This document shows, piece by piece, positions 18,482-27,476 of a DNA stretch of 64,000 nt. The translations under genes and the position numbers were made by a program. The notes beneath the pieces are model-generated. The model was given only the letters and a program-made list of their open reading frames with translations, ran no database searches and was not told the DNA's origin. Numbering within the stretch: the stretch's first letter is position 1; each line of letters starts with the position of its first letter. Source of the stretch: Acinetobacter pittii (GTDB lineage Bacteria > Pseudomonadota > Gammaproteobacteria > Pseudomonadales > Moraxellaceae); assembly GCF_034067285.1 (NCBI RefSeq), contig NZ_CP139286.1, positions 3,596,001-3,660,000 on the forward strand, given 5' to 3'.

Positions 18482-19582
18482 GTGAAGTATTGCCAGTTTT
18501 TTTCTGTTCTTGCCTTAAGTTTGAGTGCCGCTAGCTGTGCAGTCACTTCTGGTTTACAAACTTACGATATTCCAAATGAAGGCTTTTATAGAACCGACCT
18601 TGGAACTACCGTTAATGTGGTTAAAATTTCTCAAGAAACTCTACCAGCAATTCAGCCTGCTCAAATCGATTATCAACGTGACTACGCAGCATTATTTAAA
18701 AACCAGCAATCTATTTACCGCTTAAGCCCAGGGGATGTTCTCTCTATTCAACTTTGGGCGTATCCTGAAATTACACCACCTGTAAATAATATTAGTAGTG
18801 AACAATCTATTCAGGCCAATGGTTATCCTATTGACCAAAGTGGTTATATTCAATTTCCATTGGTAGGTCGTTATAAAGCTGCCGGTAAGTCACTTGCTCA
18901 AGTTAACCGTGAGCTTCACAACCAACTTTCTCGTTTCTTAAAAAATCCTGATGTAGTTGTCCGAGTACTATCTTATGAAGGTCAACGCTTCTCTGTGCAA
19001 GGAAGTGTCACTAAAGGCGGCCAATTTTATTTAAGTGATCAACCTGTCAGCATTTATACTGCATTAGGTCTGGCAGGTGGCGTTACTACCACAGGTGATA
19101 ATACGTATATTCAACTGATTCGTAATGGCCGAACTTATAATTTAAATACAATCGATTTAGAAAAAGCTGGGTATTCACTACATAAACTATTAGTTCAGCC
19201 CAATGATACGATTTATGTGAGCACACGCGAAAACCAGAAAATTTATGTCATGGGTGAGTCAGGTAAGAACCAAGCTTTACCTATGCGTGACCAAGGCATG
19301 ACCCTAACGGACGCGTTAGGTGAAAGTTTAGGGATTAACCCGAACTCGGCAAGTGCGAGCCGAATTTATGTAGTACGCACTAATCCAAATGATCGCACAA
19401 CAGAAATTTATCATTTAAATTTAATGAGTATTGGCGACTTTGGTTTAGCCAATCAGTTTAGACTACGTAGTAATGATATTGTCTATGTTGATGCGACTGG
19501 CTTAACCCGTTGGCAACGTGTTATTAACCAAATTATTCCATTCTCAAATGCGTTATATAACATAGACCGTTTGGGACAATAA
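18482..19582 (+). CDS. wza: capsule export outer-membrane lipoprotein Wza
   Basis: Forms the outer-membrane channel for group 1-type capsule export. From GTG 18482 it is 366 residues; AAGGG at 18471-18475 is correctly spaced for this GTG and too close to the upstream in-frame TTG at 18476. The signal peptide ends in a lipobox (LSAASC, lipidated Cys19). The body holds the polysaccharide export domain (YRLSPGDVLSIQLWAYPEI) followed by SLBB-type repeats (SVQGSVTKGGQFYL; YVMGESGKNQ). It begins the rightward wza-wzb-wzc operon, and wzb follows four bases later. Confidence 0.95.
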   Translation: MKYCQFFSVLALSLSAASCAVTSGLQTYDIPNEGFYRTDLGTTVNVVKISQETLPAIQPAQIDYQRDYAALFKNQQSIYRLSPGDVLSIQLWAYPEITPPVNNISSEQSIQANGYPIDQSGYIQFPLVGRYKAAGKSLAQVNRELHNQLSRFLKNPDVVVRVLSYEGQRFSVQGSVTKGGQFYLSDQPVSIYTALGLAGGVTTTGDNTYIQLIRNGRTYNLNTIDLEKAGYSLHKLLVQPNDTIYVSTRENQKIYVMGESGKNQALPMRDQGMTLTDALGESLGINPNSASASRIYVVRTNPNDRTTEIYHLNLMSIGDFGLANQFRLRSNDIVYVDATGLTRWQRVINQIIPFSNALYNIDRLGQ

Positions 19583-19586
19583 TATT

Positions 19587-20015
19587 ATGCAAATTAAGAA
19601 CATTCTGGTTGTTTGCATTGGAAATATTTGCCGTAGCCCTATGGCCGAATACTTCTTGAAACAGCAATATCCTCAGTTAAATATTGAGTCTGCTGGGATT
19701 TCAGGGCTTGTGGGACATCAGGCAGACAATAAAGCACAACTTTGTATGCAACGCTTAGGGATTGACATGCAACCGCATGTAGCACGTAAGCTTAGTGCTG
19801 AACATATTAGAAAAGCTGACCTTATTTTGGTCATGAGTCATAACCAGCAAAAGCATATTGAACAAACTTGGCCCTTTGCAAAAGGTAAAACCTACCGCTT
19901 AGGGCATTGGCAGAATAGAAACGTGCCAGATCCGTATCAGCACGATCAAGCTATTTTTGATGAAACCTGCCAACTTATTCAACAGTGCATTGCTGATTGG
20001 AAACCTTATATTTAA
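19587..20015 (+). CDS. wzb: low-molecular-weight protein tyrosine phosphatase Wzb
   Basis: Cytoplasmic phosphatase that dephosphorylates the tyrosine tail of Wzc, allowing its cycling during capsule assembly. The 142 residues begin with the P-loop CIGNICRS (catalytic Cys10, Arg16) and end with the general-acid segment VPDPYQHD. Length is standard for the family. It lies between wza and wzc with very short gaps, so it is part of one transcript. Confidence 0.96.
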   Translation: MQIKNILVVCIGNICRSPMAEYFLKQQYPQLNIESAGISGLVGHQADNKAQLCMQRLGIDMQPHVARKLSAEHIRKADLILVMSHNQQKHIEQTWPFAKGKTYRLGHWQNRNVPDPYQHDQAIFDETCQLIQQCIADWKPYI

Positions 20016-20033
20016 CGCCAAGATTTTAAACTT

Positions 20034-22217
20034 ATGAACCAAAATACAAACACCGAAGATACAATTGATTTAAAAGAATTGTTTTTTTCACTGATTGCTC
20101 AGTGGAAGCTAATCGCACTCTGCATTATTTTGAGCCTTGTATGTGCACTGCTCTATTTACGTGTAACACCAGACACCTATTCGGTTGATGCTTTGGTTCA
20201 AGTTGAAGACAGTAAAGGGGCTTCTGCCGCACTTTTAGGCGATTTGTCGCAAATGATTGAGCAAAAATCGCCTGCTCAAGCTGAAATTGAAATTTTAAAG
20301 TCTCGTCTGGTCTTGGGTTCAGTCATTAAAGACTTACATCTGAATGTACAAGTTTCCAGTACTGAAAATACGCTTACTCATCGCTTATTAAGCGATACTG
20401 ACTATAAAACTGAATACACTAAAAAATCAGTTTTATTTAAAGATGGCTTAAAAAGTTTTGAAATTCGTGAGTTTGAAGCTCCAGCATTTTATTTAGACAA
20501 AAATTTACTACTTAATTTTGATAAACAATCTGTACGTTTAACCGACCCAGACACAGAGGAAGTACTATTAACTGTTCCTTTAAATCAAGCTAACCATGTT
20601 GCGGGTCCCCATGGGCTTTGGAAAATTGCCATCTTTACGAAAGATCAATTTGATGCCACTTATAATATTAAAAACTCATCTATACCTGCCGCTGTAAACG
20701 CACTTAGCTTAAATTATTCAGTTGCAGAACGCGGTAAGCTGACTGGTGTTTTAGGCTTAAATTATCAGGGTCAAGATAAAGAACATATCACTAAAGTCCT
20801 AAATGCGATTTTGGTGACTTATAGTGCACAAAATATTGAACGTCGCTCAGCTGAATCTGCCCAAACCTTAAAGTTTTTGGATGAACAACTGCCCGAACTT
20901 AAGAAACAATTGGACGATGCAGAACGTCAATTTAATAAATTCCGTCAACAATACAACACAGTTGATGTGACTAAAGAGTCTGAGCTGTATTTGACTCAGA
21001 GTATTACTTTAGAAACTAAAAAAGCCGAGCTTGAACAAAAGCAAGCTGAAATGGTCGCAAAGTATACTGCCGAACATCCTGCAATGCGTGAGATTAATGG
21101 ACAGCTTGCAGCCATTAATAAACAAATTGGCGAATTAAATAGCACACTAAAACAATTGCCGGATGTACAACGCCAATATTTACAGCTCTACCGTGAGGTA
21201 GAGGTGAAAACTCAGCTCTATACGGCACTTCTCAACTCTTATCAACAACTTCGCATTGCCAAAGCTGGTGAAATTGGGAATGTCCGTATTGTTGATACTG
21301 CTGTTGAACCAGTGGAGCCAATTAAGCCGAACAAACTGCTCGTACTAATTTTATCTATTTTTGTTGGTGGTTTTATTGGAGCCTTAATTGCTCTACTACG
21401 TAATATGTTACGTAGTGGTGTGAAAGATTCTGGTCAAATTGAAAATGACCTAGATTTACCAGTTTACGCAACTGTACCTCGCTCTCCAATTCAAGAAAGT
21501 CGTATTAAAATTTTAAAGAAGAAGAAGAGCATTCCTATTCTTGCTGTTAAAAACAGTGATGATATTGCTATCGAAAGCTTACGTAGCATTCGTACAGCCA
21601 TCCATTTTGCTTTAACTAATGCTAAGAATAATATCATTATGATTGCTGGCCCTTCTCCAGAAGTAGGCAAATCATTTATTTCGACGAATCTTGCAACGAT
21701 TTTTGCGCAAGGTAATAAACGCGTCTTGCTCATTGATGCTGACATGCGCCGCGGTTATATGCATAAGTACTTCGATGTAGATGTAAAACCTGGTCTTTCT
21801 GAACTACTAAGTGGACAGGCAGACTTTCAACAGGTTCTCCACAAAACTCAAGTTGCTAACTTAGATGTGATTACTCGTGGTAAGAGCCCAACGAACCCTT
21901 CGGAAATCTTAAGCTCTAATCAGTTTAAAGATTTGCTAGAAAAGGTTCAAAGTGAATATGACCACATCATTATTGATACTCCACCTGTCCTTGCAGTAAC
22001 CGATGGTATTATCATTTCGCAATATACAGGTGTGAACTTAATTGTTGCGCGTTATGCTAAATCGCAAATGAAAGAGCTTGAATTAACGCTTAATCGCTTT
22101 GAACAAGCAGGTGTTAAAGTCAACGGCTTTATTCTTAACGACATTCAACGTGCGAGTGCGGGTTATGGTTATGGCTATAACTATGCTTACGCATATAAAG
22201 CGCAAAAAGAAGATTAA
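20034..22217 (+). CDS. wzc: capsule tyrosine autokinase / chain-length regulator Wzc
   Basis: Inner-membrane polysaccharide co-polymerase with a cytoplasmic BY-kinase, controlling chain length and export through Wza. Of 727 residues, two membrane segments (about 30-50 and 430-450) flank a periplasmic Wzz domain with a coiled-coil region around residues 270-400. The kinase carries Walker A GPSPEVGKS (about 538-546), Walker A-prime VLLIDADMRRG and Walker B HIIIDTPPV. The tail ends in a tyrosine cluster (GYGYGYNYAYAY), the autophosphorylation and Wzb target site. A strong terminator follows 18 bases after the stop. Confidence 0.96.
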   Translation: MNQNTNTEDTIDLKELFFSLIAQWKLIALCIILSLVCALLYLRVTPDTYSVDALVQVEDSKGASAALLGDLSQMIEQKSPAQAEIEILKSRLVLGSVIKDLHLNVQVSSTENTLTHRLLSDTDYKTEYTKKSVLFKDGLKSFEIREFEAPAFYLDKNLLLNFDKQSVRLTDPDTEEVLLTVPLNQANHVAGPHGLWKIAIFTKDQFDATYNIKNSSIPAAVNALSLNYSVAERGKLTGVLGLNYQGQDKEHITKVLNAILVTYSAQNIERRSAESAQTLKFLDEQLPELKKQLDDAERQFNKFRQQYNTVDVTKESELYLTQSITLETKKAELEQKQAEMVAKYTAEHPAMREINGQLAAINKQIGELNSTLKQLPDVQRQYLQLYREVEVKTQLYTALLNSYQQLRIAKAGEIGNVRIVDTAVEPVEPIKPNKLLVLILSIFVGGFIGALIALLRNMLRSGVKDSGQIENDLDLPVYATVPRSPIQESRIKILKKKKSIPILAVKNSDDIAIESLRSIRTAIHFALTNAKNNIIMIAGPSPEVGKSFISTNLATIFAQGNKRVLLIDADMRRGYMHKYFDVDVKPGLSELLSGQADFQQVLHKTQVANLDVITRGKSPTNPSEILSSNQFKDLLEKVQSEYDHIIIDTPPVLAVTDGIIISQYTGVNLIVARYAKSQMKELELTLNRFEQAGVKVNGFILNDIQRASAGYGYGYNYAYAYKAQKED

Positions 22218-22235
22218 CCGAAAAGTAATAAGAGA

Positions 22236-22260
22236 ACCGGATCAAATGATCCGGTTTTTT
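22236..22260 (+). terminator. terminator of wza-wzb-wzc
   Basis: Perfect 9-bp stem AACCGGATC / GATCCGGTT with a four-base loop followed by a T-run, 18 bases after the wzc stop. Confidence 0.92.
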
Positions 22261-22407
22261 ATTTAAGATTTTTTAAGTCTATCCCTACTAAAACTAACTA
22301 AAATATATAAAAAACCACTCGTTTTTTTTCTTAAACATTCTATGCTTAAGCATGCTAAGATCAAAAGCAGCCTTTTTAGACTCAAATGATTATTTTTGGA
22401 ACCTTTT

Positions 22408-23133
22408 ATGAGTAAAGCCTTACCCATTGCTGTCGCTGTAGTTTTAGGCGGTGCTGCACTTGTACCAGTATATTATGCAAGCCAACATCCGACCACAGAA
22501 GTCGGAAGCAAGGCAAATAAAAATGCCTCTCCAATTGAAAAAATCAGTTATGTTCTTGGGTACGAAGTTGCTCAGCAAACTCCACCTGAGCTAGACACAA
22601 AATCATTTGTGAAAGGAATTCATGATGCTCGTAATAAGCAGCCAAGTGCTTATACTCAAGAAGAGCTAAAAGCTGCTGTTACTGCTTATGAAAAAGAGTT
22701 GCAGCAAAAAATGCAACAACAAGATAAACCAGAGCAAGCTGCTGGAGCAGCGTCTGAATCTGCAGACGTTCAATTCCTTGCAGAAAATAAAACTAAAGCT
22801 GGTGTAAAAACTACAGCTTCTGGCTTGCAATATATCATCACTAAAGAAGGCACAGGTAAACAACCAACTGCGCAATCTATGGTGAAAGTACATTACGAAG
22901 GCCGTTTAATTAATGGACAGGTTTTCGATAGTTCTTATAAGCGCGGTGAACCAGTTGAGTTCCCACTCAATCAAGTTATTCCGGGCTGGACTGAAGGTCT
23001 TCAACTGATGAAAGAAGGTGGTAAAGCAACGTTCTTTATCCCATCTAATCTTGCTTATGGCCCTCAGGAACTTCCTGGTATTCCAGCAAACAGTACGCTG
23101 ATTTTTGATGTAGAACTCATTTCAGTGAAATAA
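22408..23133 (+). CDS. fkpA: FKBP-type peptidyl-prolyl isomerase, membrane-anchored or exported
   Basis: Predicted periplasmic prolyl isomerase/chaperone. From ATG 22408 (GGA Shine-Dalgarno nine bases upstream) it has 241 residues: an N-terminal hydrophobic segment (LPIAVAVVLGGAALVPVYY), an FKBP N-terminal dimerisation domain (about 45-115), a Gln-rich linker, and a C-terminal FKBP domain (about 130-241) with VHYEGRLINGQVFDSS, VIPGWTEGLQLM and IPSNLAYG. An in-frame TTG at 22396 is less likely. This gene marks the flank of A. baumannii K loci. An almost parallel paralogue follows. Confidence 0.92.
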   Translation: MSKALPIAVAVVLGGAALVPVYYASQHPTTEVGSKANKNASPIEKISYVLGYEVAQQTPPELDTKSFVKGIHDARNKQPSAYTQEELKAAVTAYEKELQQKMQQQDKPEQAAGAASESADVQFLAENKTKAGVKTTASGLQYIITKEGTGKQPTAQSMVKVHYEGRLINGQVFDSSYKRGEPVEFPLNQVIPGWTEGLQLMKEGGKATFFIPSNLAYGPQELPGIPANSTLIFDVELISVK

Positions 23134-23141
23134 AAACATTC

Positions 23142-23172
23142 AGGAGAGTAAAACAGTACTCTCCTTTTTTTT
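23142..23172 (+). terminator. terminator between the two FKBP genes
   Basis: AGGAGAGTA / TACTCTCCT 9-bp stem with a six-base loop and a T-tract that runs straight into the GGA ribosome-binding site of the next gene. Confidence 0.85.
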
Positions 23173-23182
23173 GGAAAACAGT

Positions 23183-23878
23183 ATGAAAAAAATTGGTTTA
23201 ATTATTGCAACATCAACAATGAGTTTATCTGTTTTTGCTGCTACACCTATCACAAATAAAAGCCCAGCAAAAGAACAGTTTAGCTATAGTTATGGCTATT
23301 TAATGGGTCGTAATAATACTGAAGCATTAACAGATTTAAATCTTGATATTTTTTACCAAGGCTTACAAGAAGGTGCTCAGAATAAAACAGCTCGCTTAAC
23401 CGATGAAGAAATGGCGAAAGCAATTAATGATTATAAAAAAACATTAGAAGCCAAACAGCTAGTCGAATTTCAAAAACAAGGTCAACAAAACGCTCAGGCT
23501 GGCACTGCATTTCTTGCTGATAATGCAAAAAAATCAGGTGTAATTACCACTAAGTCAGGTCTTCAATACCAAGTATTGAAAGAAGGGACAGGTAAAAAAC
23601 CGAAAGCTGCATCACGTGTGAAAGTGAATTATGAAGGCCGTTTACTCGATGGAACTGTATTTGACAGCTCAATCGCTCGTAATCATCCAGTTGAATTTCA
23701 GCTTAGCCAAGTGATTGCAGGCTGGACTGAAGGTCTACAAACCATGAAAGAAGGTGGTAAAACACGTTTCTTTATCCCTGCAAATCTCGCTTATGGTGAA
23801 GTTGGCGCAGGTGACACGATTGGTCCAAACAGCACTTTAATTTTTGATATTGAATTGCTACAAGTTTTACCAAAATAA
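23183..23878 (+). CDS. FKBP-type peptidyl-prolyl isomerase, periplasmic
   Basis: Second FKBP, 231 residues from ATG 23183 (GGAAA ribosome-binding site directly upstream; an in-frame TTG at 23171 is rejected). It has a cleavable signal peptide, MKKIGLIIATSTMSLSVFA, then an FKBP N-terminal helical domain and a C-terminal FKBP domain with VNYEGRLLDGTVFDSS, VIAGWTEGLQTM and IPANLAYGEVGAG. It resembles its neighbour closely in domain order and motifs, which points to a local duplication. It is separated from that neighbour by a terminator, so it may rely on read-through or its own promoter. FklB/FkpA-like; the exact subgroup is unsure. Confidence 0.9.
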   Translation: MKKIGLIIATSTMSLSVFAATPITNKSPAKEQFSYSYGYLMGRNNTEALTDLNLDIFYQGLQEGAQNKTARLTDEEMAKAINDYKKTLEAKQLVEFQKQGQQNAQAGTAFLADNAKKSGVITTKSGLQYQVLKEGTGKKPKAASRVKVNYEGRLLDGTVFDSSIARNHPVEFQLSQVIAGWTEGLQTMKEGGKTRFFIPANLAYGEVGAGDTIGPNSTLIFDIELLQVLPK

Positions 23879-23891
23879 ATGTATCAGATAT

Positions 23892-23922
23892 AAAAAAAGC
23901 GATCTAAATTGATCGCTTTTTT
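23892..23922. terminator. bidirectional terminator between FKBP gene and murJ
   Basis: A-run, GCGATC / GATCGC stem, six-base loop and T-run; works in both directions for two convergent genes. It ends four bases from the murJ stop. Confidence 0.92.
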
Positions 23923-23925
23923 ATT

Positions 23926-25467
23926 TTAATGTTTTAAATCTCTTGGTCTAAAGCCTGTGAGTAATAAGCCAATTAAGTAAGCGATTACACCTACTACACA
24001 TAACCCTACAACTTCGGCAACACGAAGCCACTGTGAGAGCTCACCGTTATACCAATTTAACCCGAACCAAAGCGCTGCAATCATTGCAAGGTTTGCTAAA
24101 CCATATTGAAGCACTAGTTTTTTCCAATGTGAACCAAATCGGAAAATATTACGCTTGTGCAAATAGAAGTAGAGTAAACCGGCATTCACTAAAGCTGAAC
24201 CTGAAGACGCTAGTGCAAGTGCCATATGTTCTGCATGCCAATCGATAAGCTTAAAGAAACCAATAAATACAACGTTTAAAATCGCATTAGCGGCAACAGA
24301 CATTAAGCCTACGCGCACTGGTGTTTTCGTGTCTTGCTGTGCATAGAAACCAGGTGCAAATACTTTAATAAGCATAAAAGAAATTACACCAGCGCTCATA
24401 CATTGCAATGCTAGAGCTGTCATTTGTGTATCACGTAAATCAAACTCGCCACGCTGGAATAAAGCTTGAATAATCGGTGTTGAAAGCATAAATAAGGCAA
24501 TACTTGCCGGTAATCCTACCAATACAATGACTTTTGCAGCCCAGTCGATCATACCGCGGAACTTTGCTTGGTCTTGCTCTGCATGACGGGCAGAAAGTGA
24601 AGGTAAAATTACTGTACCAATCGCGACACCGATTAAACCTAACGGTAACTCAGTCATACGTTCTGCACTATATAGCCAAGATACCGAGCCATCTTGCATA
24701 AATGATGCCCAAATCGTATTTAACAGCAGGTTAATCTGAGTCACAGATACACCAAATAATGCTGGAAGCATGAGTTTTAGAATACGCTCCACACCCTCAT
24801 GTTTAAAATCAACTTTAGGTGGAATCAGTAAATTTTTACGCCACAATTCAGGAATTTGTATCGCTAACTGTAACACCCCAGCCACTACAACCGACCAACC
24901 TAATGCTTTGATTGGCTCAGCCATATACGGCGTAAGCCACCACGCCCCTGCAATCATTGCTACATTGAGTAAAACAGGTGAAAAAGCTGGTGAAGCGAAC
25001 GAGCCATAACTATTTAAGATGCTGCTGGCAAAAGCTGTGAGCGACATAAACATTAAATAGGGAATGGTCAAACGGAACATGCTGACGGCTAAATCGAACT
25101 TTTCCGGATCACTGTGAAAGCCCGGTGCATACATATAGATGATTGCAGGTGCTAAAACCATAGCCACAAAAGTGAGTAAGGTCATGATTGTTAATAAACA
25201 GCCAAATACGCGACTAATTAAAATCTGTACTTCAGCATGTGCTCGACCCGTTTTATATTCAGTTAATACGGGAATAAATGCCTGCGAAAAAGCCCCTTCG
25301 GCAAACAACCGTCGAAAGAAGTTAGGAATACGAAAAGCAACGACGAAGGTATCAAAATCTTTACCTGCACCAAACACGTTGAGCAATACGACGTCACGTA
25401 CTAACCCTAACACTCGTGACAACATCGTCATTGCACTGACAATAAAAGTCGATCGCCACAATGCCAT
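23926..25467 (-). CDS. murJ: lipid II flippase
   Basis: MOP-superfamily inner-membrane flippase for the peptidoglycan precursor lipid II. From ATG 25467 it is 513 residues with about 14 membrane segments and the typical N-terminus RSTFIVSAMTMLSRVLGLVRD; the conserved FRIPNFFRRLFAEGAFSQAFIPV is at about residues 47-70. AGGTGA lies about five bases upstream of this ATG; an in-frame GTG at 25476 would overlap it. It lies 81 bases after ampD on the same strand, so both may share transcription, pairing two peptidoglycan functions. Confidence 0.95.
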   Translation of the reverse strand: MALWRSTFIVSAMTMLSRVLGLVRDVVLLNVFGAGKDFDTFVVAFRIPNFFRRLFAEGAFSQAFIPVLTEYKTGRAHAEVQILISRVFGCLLTIMTLLTFVAMVLAPAIIYMYAPGFHSDPEKFDLAVSMFRLTIPYLMFMSLTAFASSILNSYGSFASPAFSPVLLNVAMIAGAWWLTPYMAEPIKALGWSVVVAGVLQLAIQIPELWRKNLLIPPKVDFKHEGVERILKLMLPALFGVSVTQINLLLNTIWASFMQDGSVSWLYSAERMTELPLGLIGVAIGTVILPSLSARHAEQDQAKFRGMIDWAAKVIVLVGLPASIALFMLSTPIIQALFQRGEFDLRDTQMTALALQCMSAGVISFMLIKVFAPGFYAQQDTKTPVRVGLMSVAANAILNVVFIGFFKLIDWHAEHMALALASSGSALVNAGLLYFYLHKRNIFRFGSHWKKLVLQYGLANLAMIAALWFGLNWYNGELSQWLRVAEVVGLCVVGVIAYLIGLLLTGFRPRDLKH

Positions 25468-25548
25468 CGCACTCACCTACAGCTATATTCGAAAGTCGCT
25501 ATTGTAATGAAACTAAAAAATCTTTTCGTTGTGAAATGATGAATGAAC

Positions 25549-26118
25549 TCAACTTTTTTTCTGAGCCAGTAATTGTCTAAAGTGCTGCCATTTAAAATGA
25601 GGGCCCGGATCGGTTTTTCGGCCAGGGGCAACGTCTGAGTGACCTGCAATATGGTTTTTAATTTCTGGATAAGCTTGGCGAATGACGGTAACAACATCTG
25701 TTAATACTTGATATTGTACTTCTTCAAAAGGTAAATCATCACTTCCTTCAAGTTCTATCCCAATTGAATAATCATTGCATTCTATTTTGGATAAATAGCT
25801 CGAACGTCCGGCATGCCATGCCCGATCATTAAAATTAACAAACTGGAGGACTTCACCAGTTCGTAAAATCAGCAAATGCGTAGAAACTTGCATGCCTTCA
25901 ATAGTTTGAAAATAAGGATGAACTGACCAATCTAGCTGATTTTGAAAAAACTGCTCAATATATCCGCCTCCGAATTGAGACGGCGGCAAACTAATATTAT
26001 GAACCACAATCATTTGAATTTCGGTACCAGTCGGACGCTGGTTAAAATTTGGAGAAGGGATTTGTCTCGCCCCTTTTAATTGCCCATCTATAACTTCATA
26101 CGGTGTGATTTGCTTCAT
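25549..26118 (-). CDS. ampD: 1,6-anhydro-N-acetylmuramyl-L-alanine amidase AmpD
   Basis: Cytosolic zinc amidase that cleaves anhydromuropeptides during cell-wall recycling; in many Gram-negatives its loss derepresses AmpC. The 189-residue Amidase_2 domain carries the zinc ligands His40 (VVHN), His160 and Asp170 (AGHSDVAPGRKTDPGPHF), with Glu122 in IELEG. No signal peptide is seen, as expected for AmpD rather than AmiD. It is divergent from nadC with a 171-bp gap, and upstream of murJ. Confidence 0.95.
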   Translation of the reverse strand: MKQITPYEVIDGQLKGARQIPSPNFNQRPTGTEIQMIVVHNISLPPSQFGGGYIEQFFQNQLDWSVHPYFQTIEGMQVSTHLLILRTGEVLQFVNFNDRAWHAGRSSYLSKIECNDYSIGIELEGSDDLPFEEVQYQVLTDVVTVIRQAYPEIKNHIAGHSDVAPGRKTDPGPHFKWQHFRQLLAQKKS

Positions 26119-26265
26119 TGAGATGCCAATAAATTGCTTGCCAATTGTTTTAGTTTAAAACAGTTAACTACTTTTCAAAGTATTAAATGCGATTGTTTAT
26201 CGCGATTAATCTCATAAAACAGCTTATTTTTAAAGTCGACGGTGCTAATATATCGCAAGTTTTAG

Positions 26266-27299
<1,034 letters not shown>

Positions 27300-27476
27300 A
27301 AATTTTCCCCATTACTTTAAAAAATCAGGGTTTCAAGGTAAAAGATAAATATGACGAGGCTTAGGAGATTCTGTTACAGAACGTAGTCATATTCATTTTT
27401 TTGTTGATCTCTATGATTTTTAATAATTTTTAAAATATGCAAGAAAGAGTTTTTCTTGCACATACTTTTATAGAAC

